Of a stretch of 64,000 nucleotides of DNA, positions 51,267-60,171 are shown piece by piece. A model generated the notes under the pieces. That model saw only the letters and a list, made by a program, of their open reading frames with translations, had not been told where the DNA came from and did not search any database. Numbering within the stretch: position 1 is the first letter of the stretch; each line of letters starts with the position of its first letter. Source of the DNA: Halobacteriovorax sp. HLS (GTDB lineage: Bacteria > Bdellovibrionota > Bacteriovoracia > Bacteriovoracales > Bacteriovoracaceae); contig NZ_QOCL01000009.1 of NCBI RefSeq assembly GCF_004006665.1, forward strand, positions 310,001 to 374,000. The letters run 5' to 3'. Position numbers and translations under genes: made by a program.

Positions 51267-52505
51267 ATGAAGTGCTATATCACAGGTATGGGGGCGATTT
51301 CTCCAATGGGTAAGAGTGTTGATGAAATGTTCGATAAGTACCTAGAGGGATATTGTCCAATTGAAACAATAGATGAATTTAAAAATTTCTATGGTGTAAA
51401 ATCACATATTGGTTCAATTGTTAAAGACCTTGATATTAAATCAATAGACAGAAAAATTAGACGTACTTCATCTAAGATGACTCATATGAGTATATTAGCT
51501 ATGAAAGAGGCCTTAGATCAGGCCGGACTTGATAGTGACATTTTAAATTCTAATAGATCACTTCTATGTACTGGATCGACTACTGGTAGCCCTACTGAAT
51601 ATTATGACTCACATAAGAAAATCATTGAAAATGAATCAGCAAAAGGTCAAAAGTCCACATCAGTCTTTAAATGTATGAGTCATACAAATTCAACAAATAT
51701 GGCCATTAGTATAAACTTTACTGGTGCAGTCCTATCTGCAAACTCAGCGTGTGCTTCTGGTAATCAATCTGTCGTTTTAGCTTCCCAGTTAATTAAGGCG
51801 GGTATTTATGATGTTGCTATTGTTGGTGGTTGTGAAGAAGCTCATAAAACAACTGTTTCAACTTTTGATGCTGCCCACGCTTCTTCTATAAACTATAATG
51901 ATTCTCCCAAAGATTCTTCAAGGCCATTTGATAAGAATAGAGATGGGGTTGTTATATCTGAAGGTGCAGGGATAATCATACTAGAGTCGGAAGAATTTGC
52001 TAAGAAAAGAGGAGCAACGCTACTTGCAGAAGTCGTTGGCGGGGATTACTCGGGAAGCGGTGTACATATGGCACAATCCGATACTTTGTCGATTACTAAT
52101 AATATAAAAAGAACACTGATTAACACGAATACGAACCCATTAGAAGTAGACTTTATAAGTGCTCATGCAACTTCAACAAGACAGGGAGATAATGCTGAAT
52201 CTTGGGGGATTTTTAATGCCTTTGAAAGAGATGTAAGTGTACATAGTTTAAAAGGTTATACTGGGCATACTTTTGCAGCGTCTGGTGCCATTGAAACAGC
52301 AATGTTAGTAAAAATGATGAATACGAATATGATTATTCCAAATCATAACCTTAGTGAAGTTGATCCCGAACTCCCAAATCTAAATTTTGTAAATACTCAA
52401 TCTAAGAATAGAGAATTAAAAACAGTATTAAACTTCAATAGTGGCTTTGGGGGTATCAACTCAAGCTTTATTATGAAAAAGGTAGGATCTGATGAGTCAA
52501 ATTAG
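51267..52505 (+). CDS. Beta-ketoacyl-ACP synthase
   Basis: From ATG 51267 (AAGGG upstream) the protein has 412 residues. The thiolase-fold triad is visible: Cys in NSACASGNQ (about 162), His in SAHATSTRQGD (about 301) and His in GYTGHTFAASGA (about 334). It is a KAS II-type condensing enzyme that extends acyl chains on ACP. The ACP gene overlaps its end by 14 bases. First gene of a seven-to-eight-gene lipid-type operon under a sigma-54 promoter. Confidence 0.94.
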   Translation: MKCYITGMGAISPMGKSVDEMFDKYLEGYCPIETIDEFKNFYGVKSHIGSIVKDLDIKSIDRKIRRTSSKMTHMSILAMKEALDQAGLDSDILNSNRSLLCTGSTTGSPTEYYDSHKKIIENESAKGQKSTSVFKCMSHTNSTNMAISINFTGAVLSANSACASGNQSVVLASQLIKAGIYDVAIVGGCEEAHKTTVSTFDAAHASSINYNDSPKDSSRPFDKNRDGVVISEGAGIIILESEEFAKKRGATLLAEVVGGDYSGSGVHMAQSDTLSITNNIKRTLINTNTNPLEVDFISAHATSTRQGDNAESWGIFNAFERDVSVHSLKGYTGHTFAASGAIETAMLVKMMNTNMIIPNHNLSEVDPELPNLNFVNTQSKNRELKTVLNFNSGFGGINSSFIMKKVGSDESN

Positions 52506-52734
52506 AGAAGAAATTAAAAACATCTTTTGTGAAGAATTTGAGCTAGACGCAAGTGCTCTAACTGACGAGGCACACTTATTTGATGACTTGGAGCTTGATA
52601 GTTTAGATGCTGCCGATATGTTAGTTCTTCTGGAAGAGAAAATTGGGAAAAAAATTAATGGTGAGGACTTTATGCAAGTTCGCCAGTTAAAAGATGTATA
52701 TGAGACGGTAGAGAAAATTATGGAGAATGATTAG
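52492..52734 (+). CDS. Acyl carrier protein
   Basis: The 80-residue acidic protein has the phosphopantetheine site Ser37 in LELDSLDAADML. Length and helix pattern are those of ACP. It overlaps the ketosynthase gene by 14 bases and carries the growing chain for the cluster. Its stop overlaps the convergent dehydratase-like gene by four bases. Confidence 0.95.
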   Translation: MSQIREEIKNIFCEEFELDASALTDEAHLFDDLELDSLDAADMLVLLEEKIGKKINGEDFMQVRQLKDVYETVEKIMEND

Positions 52735-53051
52735 GTCTTTATATTAATTTTAGCTACTATTTCGCCATCAAGTGTCCAGACTATTTTGTAAGGTGATTGA
52801 CTTGTTAGAATTTCGACAGAGACCTTAGACTCTGGAGCAAGTGGTTTTAAAAATTTGGATTTAGATATTTGATATTTTCTTATGTGAATATTTTTTTCTA
52901 GAAGTAATAAGAGGCAAATCTCTATATAAACAACAGCTGGGAGAATTTCTTGTTTAGGAAAGTGCCCATCAAAAAAAGGGATGTCCTTTGAAAGTGAAAA
53001 AGTAAAAGTATTCTCATTGTAAGTTAGATTATCTAAATATTTAATATTCAT
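52731..53051 (-). CDS. FabA/FabZ-like hotdog protein on the opposite strand
   Basis: From ATG 53051 the protein has 106 residues. DIPFFDGHFPKQEILPAVVYIEI contains the dehydratase GHFP histidine and the catalytic Glu of FabZ-type 3-hydroxyacyl-ACP dehydratases. It is shorter than usual (about 140-150) but retains the key residues. It is inverted within an otherwise plus-strand operon, so it is either separately expressed or the product of a local inversion. The longer frame to 53135 overlaps the divergent gene and is rejected. Confidence 0.75.
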   Translation of the reverse strand: MNIKYLDNLTYNENTFTFSLSKDIPFFDGHFPKQEILPAVVYIEICLLLLLEKNIHIRKYQISKSKFLKPLAPESKVSVEILTSQSPYKIVWTLDGEIVAKINIKT

Positions 53052-53080
53052 GACTTTATTATAAAAGATATAAGGAATTA

Positions 53081-53524
53081 ATGAAACAACAAATATCAAC
53101 AATTGATTTAGAGCACTTAATGCCCCATCGTTCAAAAATGATTTGGGTTGATTATGTCGAGTCTGTAAGTGATTTGCAAGGAGAGGTTAGTGTTACTCTT
53201 CAGAAGGACTATCCTTACTTTTTTGAGGATGATCATTTGATGAATAGTTTCTTTCTTGAGTTTATGGCACAAGGTTATGGTTACTTTAGGGCCGCCCAGG
53301 TATTAAACAAAAATCTTGACGGTCTAAATCAAGCAATGATCCCAATGATTAGTCACTATGAGTTTGAAGAGAATAATTATAAAGCAGGAACGAAGTTCAC
53401 TGCAAAACTCACAACCTTGAAAGAATTAGGTGACCTCTTCTTTGTAAAGGGCGAGTGTTTTAATGACGAAGGTAGAGTTATTGCATCTGCTGAGTTTAAA
53501 GTTTACGCAAAGGTTGATCTATGA
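53081..53524 (+). CDS. 3-hydroxyacyl-ACP dehydratase-like (hotdog) protein
   Basis: The 147-residue protein has the FabZ/ApeP-like hotdog pattern: LMPHRSKMIWVDYVESV with the first His near 17, and FFLEFMAQGYGYF with the catalytic Glu and Gln. It probably dehydrates 3-hydroxyacyl-ACP made by the ketoreductase of this operon, as in aryl polyene clusters. AAGG precedes the ATG. It overlaps the next gene as ATGA. Confidence 0.82.
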   Translation: MKQQISTIDLEHLMPHRSKMIWVDYVESVSDLQGEVSVTLQKDYPYFFEDDHLMNSFFLEFMAQGYGYFRAAQVLNKNLDGLNQAMIPMISHYEFEENNYKAGTKFTAKLTTLKELGDLFFVKGECFNDEGRVIASAEFKVYAKVDL

Positions 53525-54309
53525 ATTATTTTGAAATTGCTATCGCAACATTCTTATTTTACAATATTCGCTATCTCTCCTTTGCATATATCTATGATCT
53601 AGTTTGTAGAAACTTTTTTACAAAATTCAAAATTAATCCACAGAGTGCTAAAAAGAGCATGATAAAAAAAGAAATCTTTTGGGGATGTTCTGTTGGGCTA
53701 TCTTATATGCCTTGGATGGTTTTAATGGTTTGGATGTATAGAAATGGTTACACCAAAATATATAGTGATGTAGAGCAATATGGAGTGATCTATTTACTTA
53801 TAAGTACAGTTCTTGTTTTTGTTATTCACGATACTTACTTTTTTTGGTTTCACTATCTGTTTCATAAAAATAATACTTTGAAAAAGTTATCTCAGCACAA
53901 AGTACATCATATGTTTCATAATCCAACGGCCTTTTCGGCATTCGCTACTCACCCTAGTGAATCTTTTATGGAACTTGGTTTTAGGCCATTAATACTGGCA
54001 TTTTTACCTTTACATCCTTATGCCATTGTAGCTTTTCTGATAATTTCATTTATTTTAAATTGTCTTGGCCACTCTGGATATGAACTCTTTCCGAGTGGTT
54101 TTACTAAAAATCCTCTTACTAAATTCACGGGAAACTCAACTCATCATTACATCCATCATACGAAAACAAATTATCACTTTTCGCTGTATTTTACTTGGTG
54201 GGATAAGATAATGGGAACTGAACATCCTGATTATCATGAAATATTTGAGCAACGAGCATCAAAGAACACTATTTCTATTTATCCATTAGGTTTTAAAGTT
54301 GAAAGCTAA
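53521..54309 (+). CDS. Sterol desaturase/fatty-acid hydroxylase superfamily membrane protein
   Basis: The 262-residue protein has four or so membrane helices and the diiron histidine boxes HDTYFFWFHYLFH, HKVHHMFH and THHYIHH of the fatty-acid hydroxylase superfamily. It hydroxylates or desaturates a lipid in the membrane. ATGA overlap with the dehydratase gene upstream and an 11-base overlap downstream place it inside the operon. The substrate is likely the acyl product of the cluster. Confidence 0.88.
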   Translation: MNYFEIAIATFLFYNIRYLSFAYIYDLVCRNFFTKFKINPQSAKKSMIKKEIFWGCSVGLSYMPWMVLMVWMYRNGYTKIYSDVEQYGVIYLLISTVLVFVIHDTYFFWFHYLFHKNNTLKKLSQHKVHHMFHNPTAFSAFATHPSESFMELGFRPLILAFLPLHPYAIVAFLIISFILNCLGHSGYELFPSGFTKNPLTKFTGNSTHHYIHHTKTNYHFSLYFTWWDKIMGTEHPDYHEIFEQRASKNTISIYPLGFKVES

Positions 54310-54955
54310 TACTTCTAATATAGATTTCACTTTTCCTATTACTTATTATTTCGAAAATAAGGGAAAACGTAAGCTTGTTCTACTCCTTCATGGATACCGT
54401 ATGCATGCTAGGAAAGCGCTAATGGACTTTGAACAAATGATTCCAGATGCTTATTCGATCTTAGCGCCTAATGGTTTTTTTCCAATTCCTAAATCGGATA
54501 AGAGTATTTCTAGAATGGGATACTCTTGGTATTTTGAAGATCATAAATCAAATAAATCCATCTTCAGTGTTGAGCAATCTAAGAATGCTCTACTTAGTTT
54601 TATTGAAAGTATGTCTCTTGACTGTGAAATAACTATTGTCGGTTACTCTCAAGGTGCAATTGTTGGTCTTTCACTTGCTAATGAATTAGATAATATTAAA
54701 AAACTTGTGCTTATGTCTGCATGTCCCCTAGCTTCAAAGTATAGTGGAAAAAATAAACTTAATATTCTTGCTTTTCATGGTGAAGATGATGAAGTTATTT
54801 CGTATAATTACGCGAAAGAAGGTTATTCGCAGTTGAGTGATTCTGGGCATAAGGTGGAATTTATTAGTTTCAAAAATACTGGACATAATATTTCATCTCA
54901 ATCTTCTATTTTAAAAAGCAGAATTTATCATTTTTTGGAGAATAATAATGAGTAA
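54299..54955 (+). CDS. Alpha/beta hydrolase (esterase/thioesterase-like)
   Basis: The 218-residue protein begins at TTG 54299, within the end of the hydroxylase gene. It has the alpha/beta hydrolase fold: LLLHGYRMH (oxyanion), nucleophile Ser in VGYSQGA, Asp in HGEDDEV and His in NTGHNIS. It probably releases or transfers the acyl product as a carboxylesterase or thioesterase. Coupled to the FabG-like gene by an eight-base overlap. Confidence 0.85.
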   Translation: MKANTSNIDFTFPITYYFENKGKRKLVLLLHGYRMHARKALMDFEQMIPDAYSILAPNGFFPIPKSDKSISRMGYSWYFEDHKSNKSIFSVEQSKNALLSFIESMSLDCEITIVGYSQGAIVGLSLANELDNIKKLVLMSACPLASKYSGKNKLNILAFHGEDDEVISYNYAKEGYSQLSDSGHKVEFISFKNTGHNISSQSSILKSRIYHFLENNNE

Positions 54956-55679
54956 GTTAGATCATTGGGCATTGGTTACCGGAGCAACTGGTGGAATAGG
55001 ACAGGCCATTGCTAAGACATTAGCTAATAGTGGTTATTCAATTCTTTTGCACTATGGTTCCAATATCAATAAAGCTAACTCACTTAAAAATACTATTGTT
55101 GAATTGGGTGTGTCCTGTGAACTTATACAGTGTGATTTATCAGATCTAAGCTCCCTAGAGGCGTGTTTAAATGACTTATCTATTAAACCAAAAATTATCG
55201 TTAACAACGCAGGGATTACGGTTGACTCTCTTTTTTCAATGATTGAGTTAGATACTTTTGATAAGATAATGAAAGTAAATGCATATGCTCCTTTTTTAAT
55301 TATGAAGTGGGCGGCAAAATATATGAGCAGAGCAAAAGAGGGAAGTATTATTAATATTTCTTCTGTGAGTGGTCAAATAGGTAACCCTGGACAGGCCAGT
55401 TATAGCGCGAGTAAAGCTGCACTTATGACAATGTCTAAAACGCTTGGAAAAGAGCTAGCAAGAAAAAAAGTTCGTGTTAATTCAATTGCAGCAGGAATAA
55501 TTGATACTGAAATGAGTGAGAAAATTCCTAAACTTGATGAGATTATTGAGCATATTCCTGCTAGAAGACTAGGCAACGCTCAAGAGATTGCTGATGTTGT
55601 TGAGTTTCTCGCAAGTTCTAAATCGACTTATATTACAGGACAAATATTAAGTGTTAACGGTGGTCTCTACACTCCATGA
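54948..55679 (+). CDS. FabG-type 3-oxoacyl-ACP reductase (SDR)
   Basis: The 243-residue short-chain dehydrogenase has the NAD(P) loop VTGATGGIG (9-17), NNAG, catalytic Ser in NISSVSG and YxxxK in YSASKAA, ending in LSVNGGLYTP. It reduces the keto-acyl-ACP formed by the ketosynthase of this operon. ATGA-type coupling to the following oxidoreductase gene. Confidence 0.93.
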   Translation: MSKLDHWALVTGATGGIGQAIAKTLANSGYSILLHYGSNINKANSLKNTIVELGVSCELIQCDLSDLSSLEACLNDLSIKPKIIVNNAGITVDSLFSMIELDTFDKIMKVNAYAPFLIMKWAAKYMSRAKEGSIINISSVSGQIGNPGQASYSASKAALMTMSKTLGKELARKKVRVNSIAAGIIDTEMSEKIPKLDEIIEHIPARRLGNAQEIADVVEFLASSKSTYITGQILSVNGGLYTP

Positions 55680-57196
55680 AAAATTATGACGCTGTCATCA
55701 TTGGGGCCGGAATATCTGGTCTAACAAGTTCAATACTTCTTGCTCGAGAGGGGATGAGTGTTGCTATTGTGGAAAAGCATTCTAGAGTTGGTGGCTACTT
55801 ACATTCATTTAAAAGGTTTGGTATTGAGTTCGACACCGGAGGTCACTATATTGGTGCAATGGAAAAAGGGGGGGCTTTTAGGACTTTACTAGAATATTTA
55901 AATGTTTATGTTCCAGAGCATTACCGACCAATGGCACAAAGTAAATTCGATCGTTTCGTCATTAAAGGAAAGGAATACTCCTTTTCTCAAGGTTACGACA
56001 AATGCATTAAAGACCTTACAGAACATTTTCCACATGAATCAGAAGGAATAAAGCAATACTTTGAAAAGCTACTCTATGTTGCGAAGCTCATGCCTAGTTC
56101 TAATTTTAAATTAAATGAGAGAACAACCGAGGTTTTTAAGTGGATGGAAACTTCTTTGAAGGATACGGTTGAGAGTTATATAGAAGATTCTCAACTTCAA
56201 GACGTTCTATATAGCTACTGTACATTACACGGAGTCTCACCAAAAGACGTGGCGTTTGCTCCACATGCTGTAATTACTGATACCTTAATTCAAGGCCCCT
56301 ACACATTTCAAAACTCAGGAGACGACCTCGCTAAGAGCTTTAAAGAAGAGTGTTCCAAACTTGGAGTTGATTTTTTTCTAGGTGAGGAACTCTTAGAGAT
56401 GAATGTTATTGATTCTGAGATTAAAAAACTTAAGACAACTTCCTTCGAGTTTTGTTGTAAATATGTTATTTCTTCAATGCATCCTAAAATGACTTTTGCT
56501 CGTCTTGATCATGACCCCACTCGGAGGGTCTTCAAAGATAGGCTTCTTAAAATGAAAGAGTCTAAAAGCTTTGTTGCAGCATATATTCGACTAAAGAGTA
56601 AAACAAAATTCGATCCGGATACTAACTACTACTTCTTCAAAAAGAATATTAGTAATTTATTTGATGATGCAAATCCATTAGATCCAAATTTCTTATATCT
56701 CTGTAGGCCTGGCCGATCTAATGAAGAGAATTATAATCTTAAACATTCTTTTATAACTGTTCATATTCCTTGTGACTATAGTTATGTGAGTGGATGGAAG
56801 GATTCTACATTCGGAAAAAGATCAGAATCTTACAAAGCATTTAAGGAAAAACTAAAAGAAGTTATAAAGATTGAGCTTATTAAAATAGATGATTCTTTTA
56901 AAACTAATATTGATAAAATTGAAATAAGTACGCCTTTAACTAATATTCATTATAATGGTTCTTTAGAGGGAAGTGCTTATGGAATTTATCATTCCATTTC
57001 AAATACTGGCTTAAAAGGACTTTCACCTAAAACAAAAATTAAAAACCTTTTCCTAACCGGACAAAATATTTCTTTCCCTGGGCTTCAATCTAGCTGTAGT
57101 GCAGGCGTACGTTCTGTAAGTGCTTTATTAAGAACTGAAAAATTTGATGAAGATTTAAGGCGTATGAGTTCACAAAATCGGAAAAATGATGACTAG
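55676..57196 (+). CDS. CrtI/RetSat-like FAD-dependent oxidoreductase
   Basis: The 506-residue protein starts with a dinucleotide loop DAVIIGAGISGLTSSILLAREG and VEKHSRVGGYLHSF, the phytoene-desaturase/carotenoid-isomerase pattern, and ends with the FLTGQNISFPG...GVRSVSALL motif. Related enzymes are CrtISO and RetSat, which isomerise or saturate polyene double bonds. In this operon it may modify a polyene or unsaturated chain. Four-base overlap with the FabG gene. Confidence 0.85.
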   Translation: MKNYDAVIIGAGISGLTSSILLAREGMSVAIVEKHSRVGGYLHSFKRFGIEFDTGGHYIGAMEKGGAFRTLLEYLNVYVPEHYRPMAQSKFDRFVIKGKEYSFSQGYDKCIKDLTEHFPHESEGIKQYFEKLLYVAKLMPSSNFKLNERTTEVFKWMETSLKDTVESYIEDSQLQDVLYSYCTLHGVSPKDVAFAPHAVITDTLIQGPYTFQNSGDDLAKSFKEECSKLGVDFFLGEELLEMNVIDSEIKKLKTTSFEFCCKYVISSMHPKMTFARLDHDPTRRVFKDRLLKMKESKSFVAAYIRLKSKTKFDPDTNYYFFKKNISNLFDDANPLDPNFLYLCRPGRSNEENYNLKHSFITVHIPCDYSYVSGWKDSTFGKRSESYKAFKEKLKEVIKIELIKIDDSFKTNIDKIEISTPLTNIHYNGSLEGSAYGIYHSISNTGLKGLSPKTKIKNLFLTGQNISFPGLQSSCSAGVRSVSALLRTEKFDEDLRRMSSQNRKNDD

Positions 57197-58070
57197 ATTA
57201 GTTAGACATTACTGTTTCGAAATAATAGTACTGCTAGCTATTTCTGTATTATTTGTAGCTTTTGTATCGAATGGTATTGTTACTACTGATCAACTATATG
57301 CCTCATGGTTTATGCCCTTTGTAGGAATACTGGCCGCTACGATCGCAATGTCTACTCCGGCAGGGGGAGGAATCGTTTTCTTTCCAATAATGATTTTACT
57401 AGGGATAGCTCCACTGCAGGCCGTAGGCTTCTCATTAGGGGCCCAGTCTGTAGGAATGGGGATCTTTGGAACTTATAATTGGTTCAAAACTGACAGGGCT
57501 GCAATCGTATCGCCAATTGTAGCTATTGTTGTTCCTATCGCAATTGCCGCGAGTCTTGTTACTATCCTTATTTTTCCTGCGTCTAAGTCCTCTTACTTGC
57601 AAGTTGGTTTTAGTTGTTTCGGTATTTTTCTTGCGGGCTACATATACAAGCATTTGGATATTGATAAGAGTACGAGTCGTAGAGATATTATTCTCAATAA
57701 GTCATTGGTACTGTCGCTTGTTGGAGTAGGATTAGCAGGGGGGGCAATTGTTGGATATATTGGAATTGGAGTCGATACTTTACTCTTTTTTGTCTTAACA
57801 TTCTTTTTTAAAATAGATTCTCATAAGGCAACTGTTACTAGTATTGTCACTATGGGGATTACAGCAATGGTTCCATTTTTTGTTCATTTACTAATTATCA
57901 AAAATGTTCCACTACATCTTTGGTTAATGGTTTTACCAGGAATATTTCTAGGAGCTAGGCTTGGCCCTTGGATTAATATGAGATTAGGTCAGCGTCGTAT
58001 TTTGAGTATATTTGCGACTATATTAGTCATTGAATTCTTAATGACTATTTCTAGGTTTTTCTTTTCTTAA
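57186..58070 (+). CDS. TauE/SafE-family membrane exporter
   Basis: The 294-residue protein has about eight membrane helices with the TauE/SafE repeats (MSTPAGGGIVFFPIMILLGIAPLQAVGFSLG and the second VGYIGIGVDTLLFFVLT). Family members move sulfite, sulfonates or small organic acids. It overlaps the CrtI-like gene by 11 bases, so it is co-expressed with the lipid cluster. The first two codons are both ATG, so the exact start is open by three bases. Confidence 0.85.
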   Translation: MMTRLVRHYCFEIIVLLAISVLFVAFVSNGIVTTDQLYASWFMPFVGILAATIAMSTPAGGGIVFFPIMILLGIAPLQAVGFSLGAQSVGMGIFGTYNWFKTDRAAIVSPIVAIVVPIAIAASLVTILIFPASKSSYLQVGFSCFGIFLAGYIYKHLDIDKSTSRRDIILNKSLVLSLVGVGLAGGAIVGYIGIGVDTLLFFVLTFFFKIDSHKATVTSIVTMGITAMVPFFVHLLIIKNVPLHLWLMVLPGIFLGARLGPWINMRLGQRRILSIFATILVIEFLMTISRFFFS

Positions 58071-58152
58071 TAAGTTACTATATTTTTTTCATTTAAATTT
58101 TCGATTCTGGGAACTTATTGTAAGTAGTGATTAAATAATTACGAGGAATAAT

Positions 58153-58479
58153 ATGAAATATATAGTTACTTTTCTAGTTTTAGTACTCCTTTCAGTACCT
58201 TCTAAAGCTTCAAATTGCGAAGAAATGACTTATACAAAAGAATGGATAGATTATGATTCTTCTTGGAATGACTCTTGTAAAAGATTTATATTAGCTGCAA
58301 TGAAGGTCAATGGTTGTGAGGTTTCAAATACTTACTTTAGTCCAGTAAGAATGACTGAACTTAAGTCAGGTTCAGAGCTAATGTGCATTTATAAGGCCAA
58401 AAATGGTGTCTATCAGGTCATGGCCTCTCAAATGGCAGAGCCACATAGGGCAGTAGTTATCTTCTCTCGTTGGGATTAA
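58153..58479 (+). CDS. Small exported cysteine-containing protein
   Basis: The 108-residue protein has a signal peptide ending SKAS and four cysteines in the mature part. GAGGA precedes the ATG. No family is recognised; it is probably periplasmic. It stands alone, between the TauE genes. Confidence 0.55.
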   Translation: MKYIVTFLVLVLLSVPSKASNCEEMTYTKEWIDYDSSWNDSCKRFILAAMKVNGCEVSNTYFSPVRMTELKSGSELMCIYKAKNGVYQVMASQMAEPHRAVVIFSRWD

Positions 58480-58578
58480 TTATAATTATCGATTATTGGG
58501 ACAAAGCTCATGGTGCGTGGCCAAATCTAGAAAATTATAGTAAAAATAGATAGTTTCATTAAATTATAAAGGAATATT

Positions 58579-59301
58579 ATGAGCTTTATGCTTCTAATAA
58601 GCGTTCTTATTATTTTTTCGACTATTCAATCTGTTTTGGGGGTCGGTCTATTGGTATTTGGTACTCCAACTTTGCTTATTATGGGATTCTCTTTCGAAGA
58701 AACTCTCAGTATCGTATTACCAGCATCAATCTGTATTAGTTTACTACAGGTCATAGAACCTCAAAAATCGGGAAAATCTTTTCGCAAAGAGTTTAATCTC
58801 TTCTGTCTGCCTTTTGTGTTCTTGGGTGTTTACTATGTCCTTCTTAACGAAAAAAATATTGACTTAAGTATCTATGTTGGTGGAATGCTTTTTATAAGTG
58901 GTGCTATCAGACTATCTTCAAAGCTTACTACCATTCTTTCAAGCTTTATTTTTCAATATCGAAAATTGTACCAAGTGATCTTAGGTTTAGTGCACGGGCT
59001 TACTAATATGGGGGGAGGCTTGTTAACTCTATTCTCTTCTTCCATCCATAGTGGAGATAAGAATTCGACTAGGGCAGGGGTTGCTTACGGTTATTTACTA
59101 ATGGGTGTTATCCAGTATGGAATGCTTCTATTTTTTCATCCTGAGTTTATATCAATTAAGATTGTTCTTTATGTTCTTATCGCAGCAGTTTCATATCTTT
59201 TATTTGGAAAGCGTTTATATGTTAATACGCAAGAAAAGTTATTCCATAACTCGGTCACAGCGATCATTCTTTTCTACGGTTGCGTTTTGATCTTTCGTTA
59301 G
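58579..59301 (+). CDS. TauE/SafE-like membrane protein
   Basis: The 240-residue protein has about seven or eight membrane helices and glycine-rich repeats (IQSVLGVGLLVFGTPTLLIMG and VHGLTNMGGGLLTLFSS) that match TauE/SafE topology. It is shorter than the one at 57186 and is a separate gene with AAGGA before the ATG. Substrate unknown. Confidence 0.75.
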   Translation: MSFMLLISVLIIFSTIQSVLGVGLLVFGTPTLLIMGFSFEETLSIVLPASICISLLQVIEPQKSGKSFRKEFNLFCLPFVFLGVYYVLLNEKNIDLSIYVGGMLFISGAIRLSSKLTTILSSFIFQYRKLYQVILGLVHGLTNMGGGLLTLFSSSIHSGDKNSTRAGVAYGYLLMGVIQYGMLLFFHPEFISIKIVLYVLIAAVSYLLFGKRLYVNTQEKLFHNSVTAIILFYGCVLIFR

Positions 59302-59420
59302 GCTGCATTGCTGTCTCAATAACTTGTAGCTACATCAGAATTGAGTTTCCCTTGAGTTTAGAAAGTGTTCTTGATGCTATACTTGCATCTGAGTCTTTTT
59401 GTGTGGAGATCTTAATAATT

Positions 59421-60167
59421 ATGATCAATATTTCTTTGATAAGTTTATTTGTCTTGATGTTATCTCTTTCTAGTACAGTTTGTGCTGATGAAAAGAATAT
59501 TACAGAAGGAGTTCTTAAAATAGGAACTATGGATTTACGTCCATACGGGTGGCAAGATCGATCAGGAAAAAAACAAGGAATTATATTCGAATTAAATGAA
59601 GAAATCGGAAAAAGATTGAATATTCCATATGTAAACAAAATTTATCCTTTCAAAAGAATGCTAAAATTATTGAACGAAGGAAAGATCGATCTCATCTCTT
59701 CTCAGGCACATGCTGAGTCGTTAGAGTCCGGTGAAAAGCTTGCTATTCAATTTGATATAAATGTCATTGCAGGTACGAAAAAAGGTGAAAATATTAAGAG
59801 TATAAATGACTTTAAGGGGAAGCACATGGTATTTCATCGATCTGCATCTTATGTAGAACTTGAAGGTATTCCAAAGAAAGTGATTCAGGTTAATAGTTAT
59901 AGGCAAGCGCTTAGTGTGCTTGTTAAAGATAGAAAGGCCTCTGGCGCCGTTTTTTCTGAACCAGCATATTACTATTGGATGAAGGATTTAGGGCTTACAA
60001 ATAAGGATTTTGGAAAAGTTATTATGATAACCCCAAATAAGAAACAATGGGTATTTGTTAGAAAGGACCTTCCTATAGAGCTAAAAAATAAAATCGCAAC
60101 AATTGTAAAACAGATATACGACGAGAATATGTATAATTCATTACTTAAGAAATACGGTAAAGAATAG
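59421..60167 (+). CDS. Periplasmic solute-binding protein (SBP_bac_3-like)
   Basis: From ATG 59421 the protein has 248 residues: a signal peptide ending TVCA, then the two-lobed SBP_bac_3 plan. LKIGTMDLRPYGWQDRSGKKQG is the binding-lobe start, with INDFKGKHMVFHR and a C-terminal KKYGKE. The in-frame extension to 59280 overlaps the upstream gene. It binds an amino acid or a related small ligand in the periplasm. No permease is adjacent. It is convergent with the kinase gene. Confidence 0.75.
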   Translation: MINISLISLFVLMLSLSSTVCADEKNITEGVLKIGTMDLRPYGWQDRSGKKQGIIFELNEEIGKRLNIPYVNKIYPFKRMLKLLNEGKIDLISSQAHAESLESGEKLAIQFDINVIAGTKKGENIKSINDFKGKHMVFHRSASYVELEGIPKKVIQVNSYRQALSVLVKDRKASGAVFSEPAYYYWMKDLGLTNKDFGKVIMITPNKKQWVFVRKDLPIELKNKIATIVKQIYDENMYNSLLKKYGKE

Positions 60168-60171
60168 TTTT

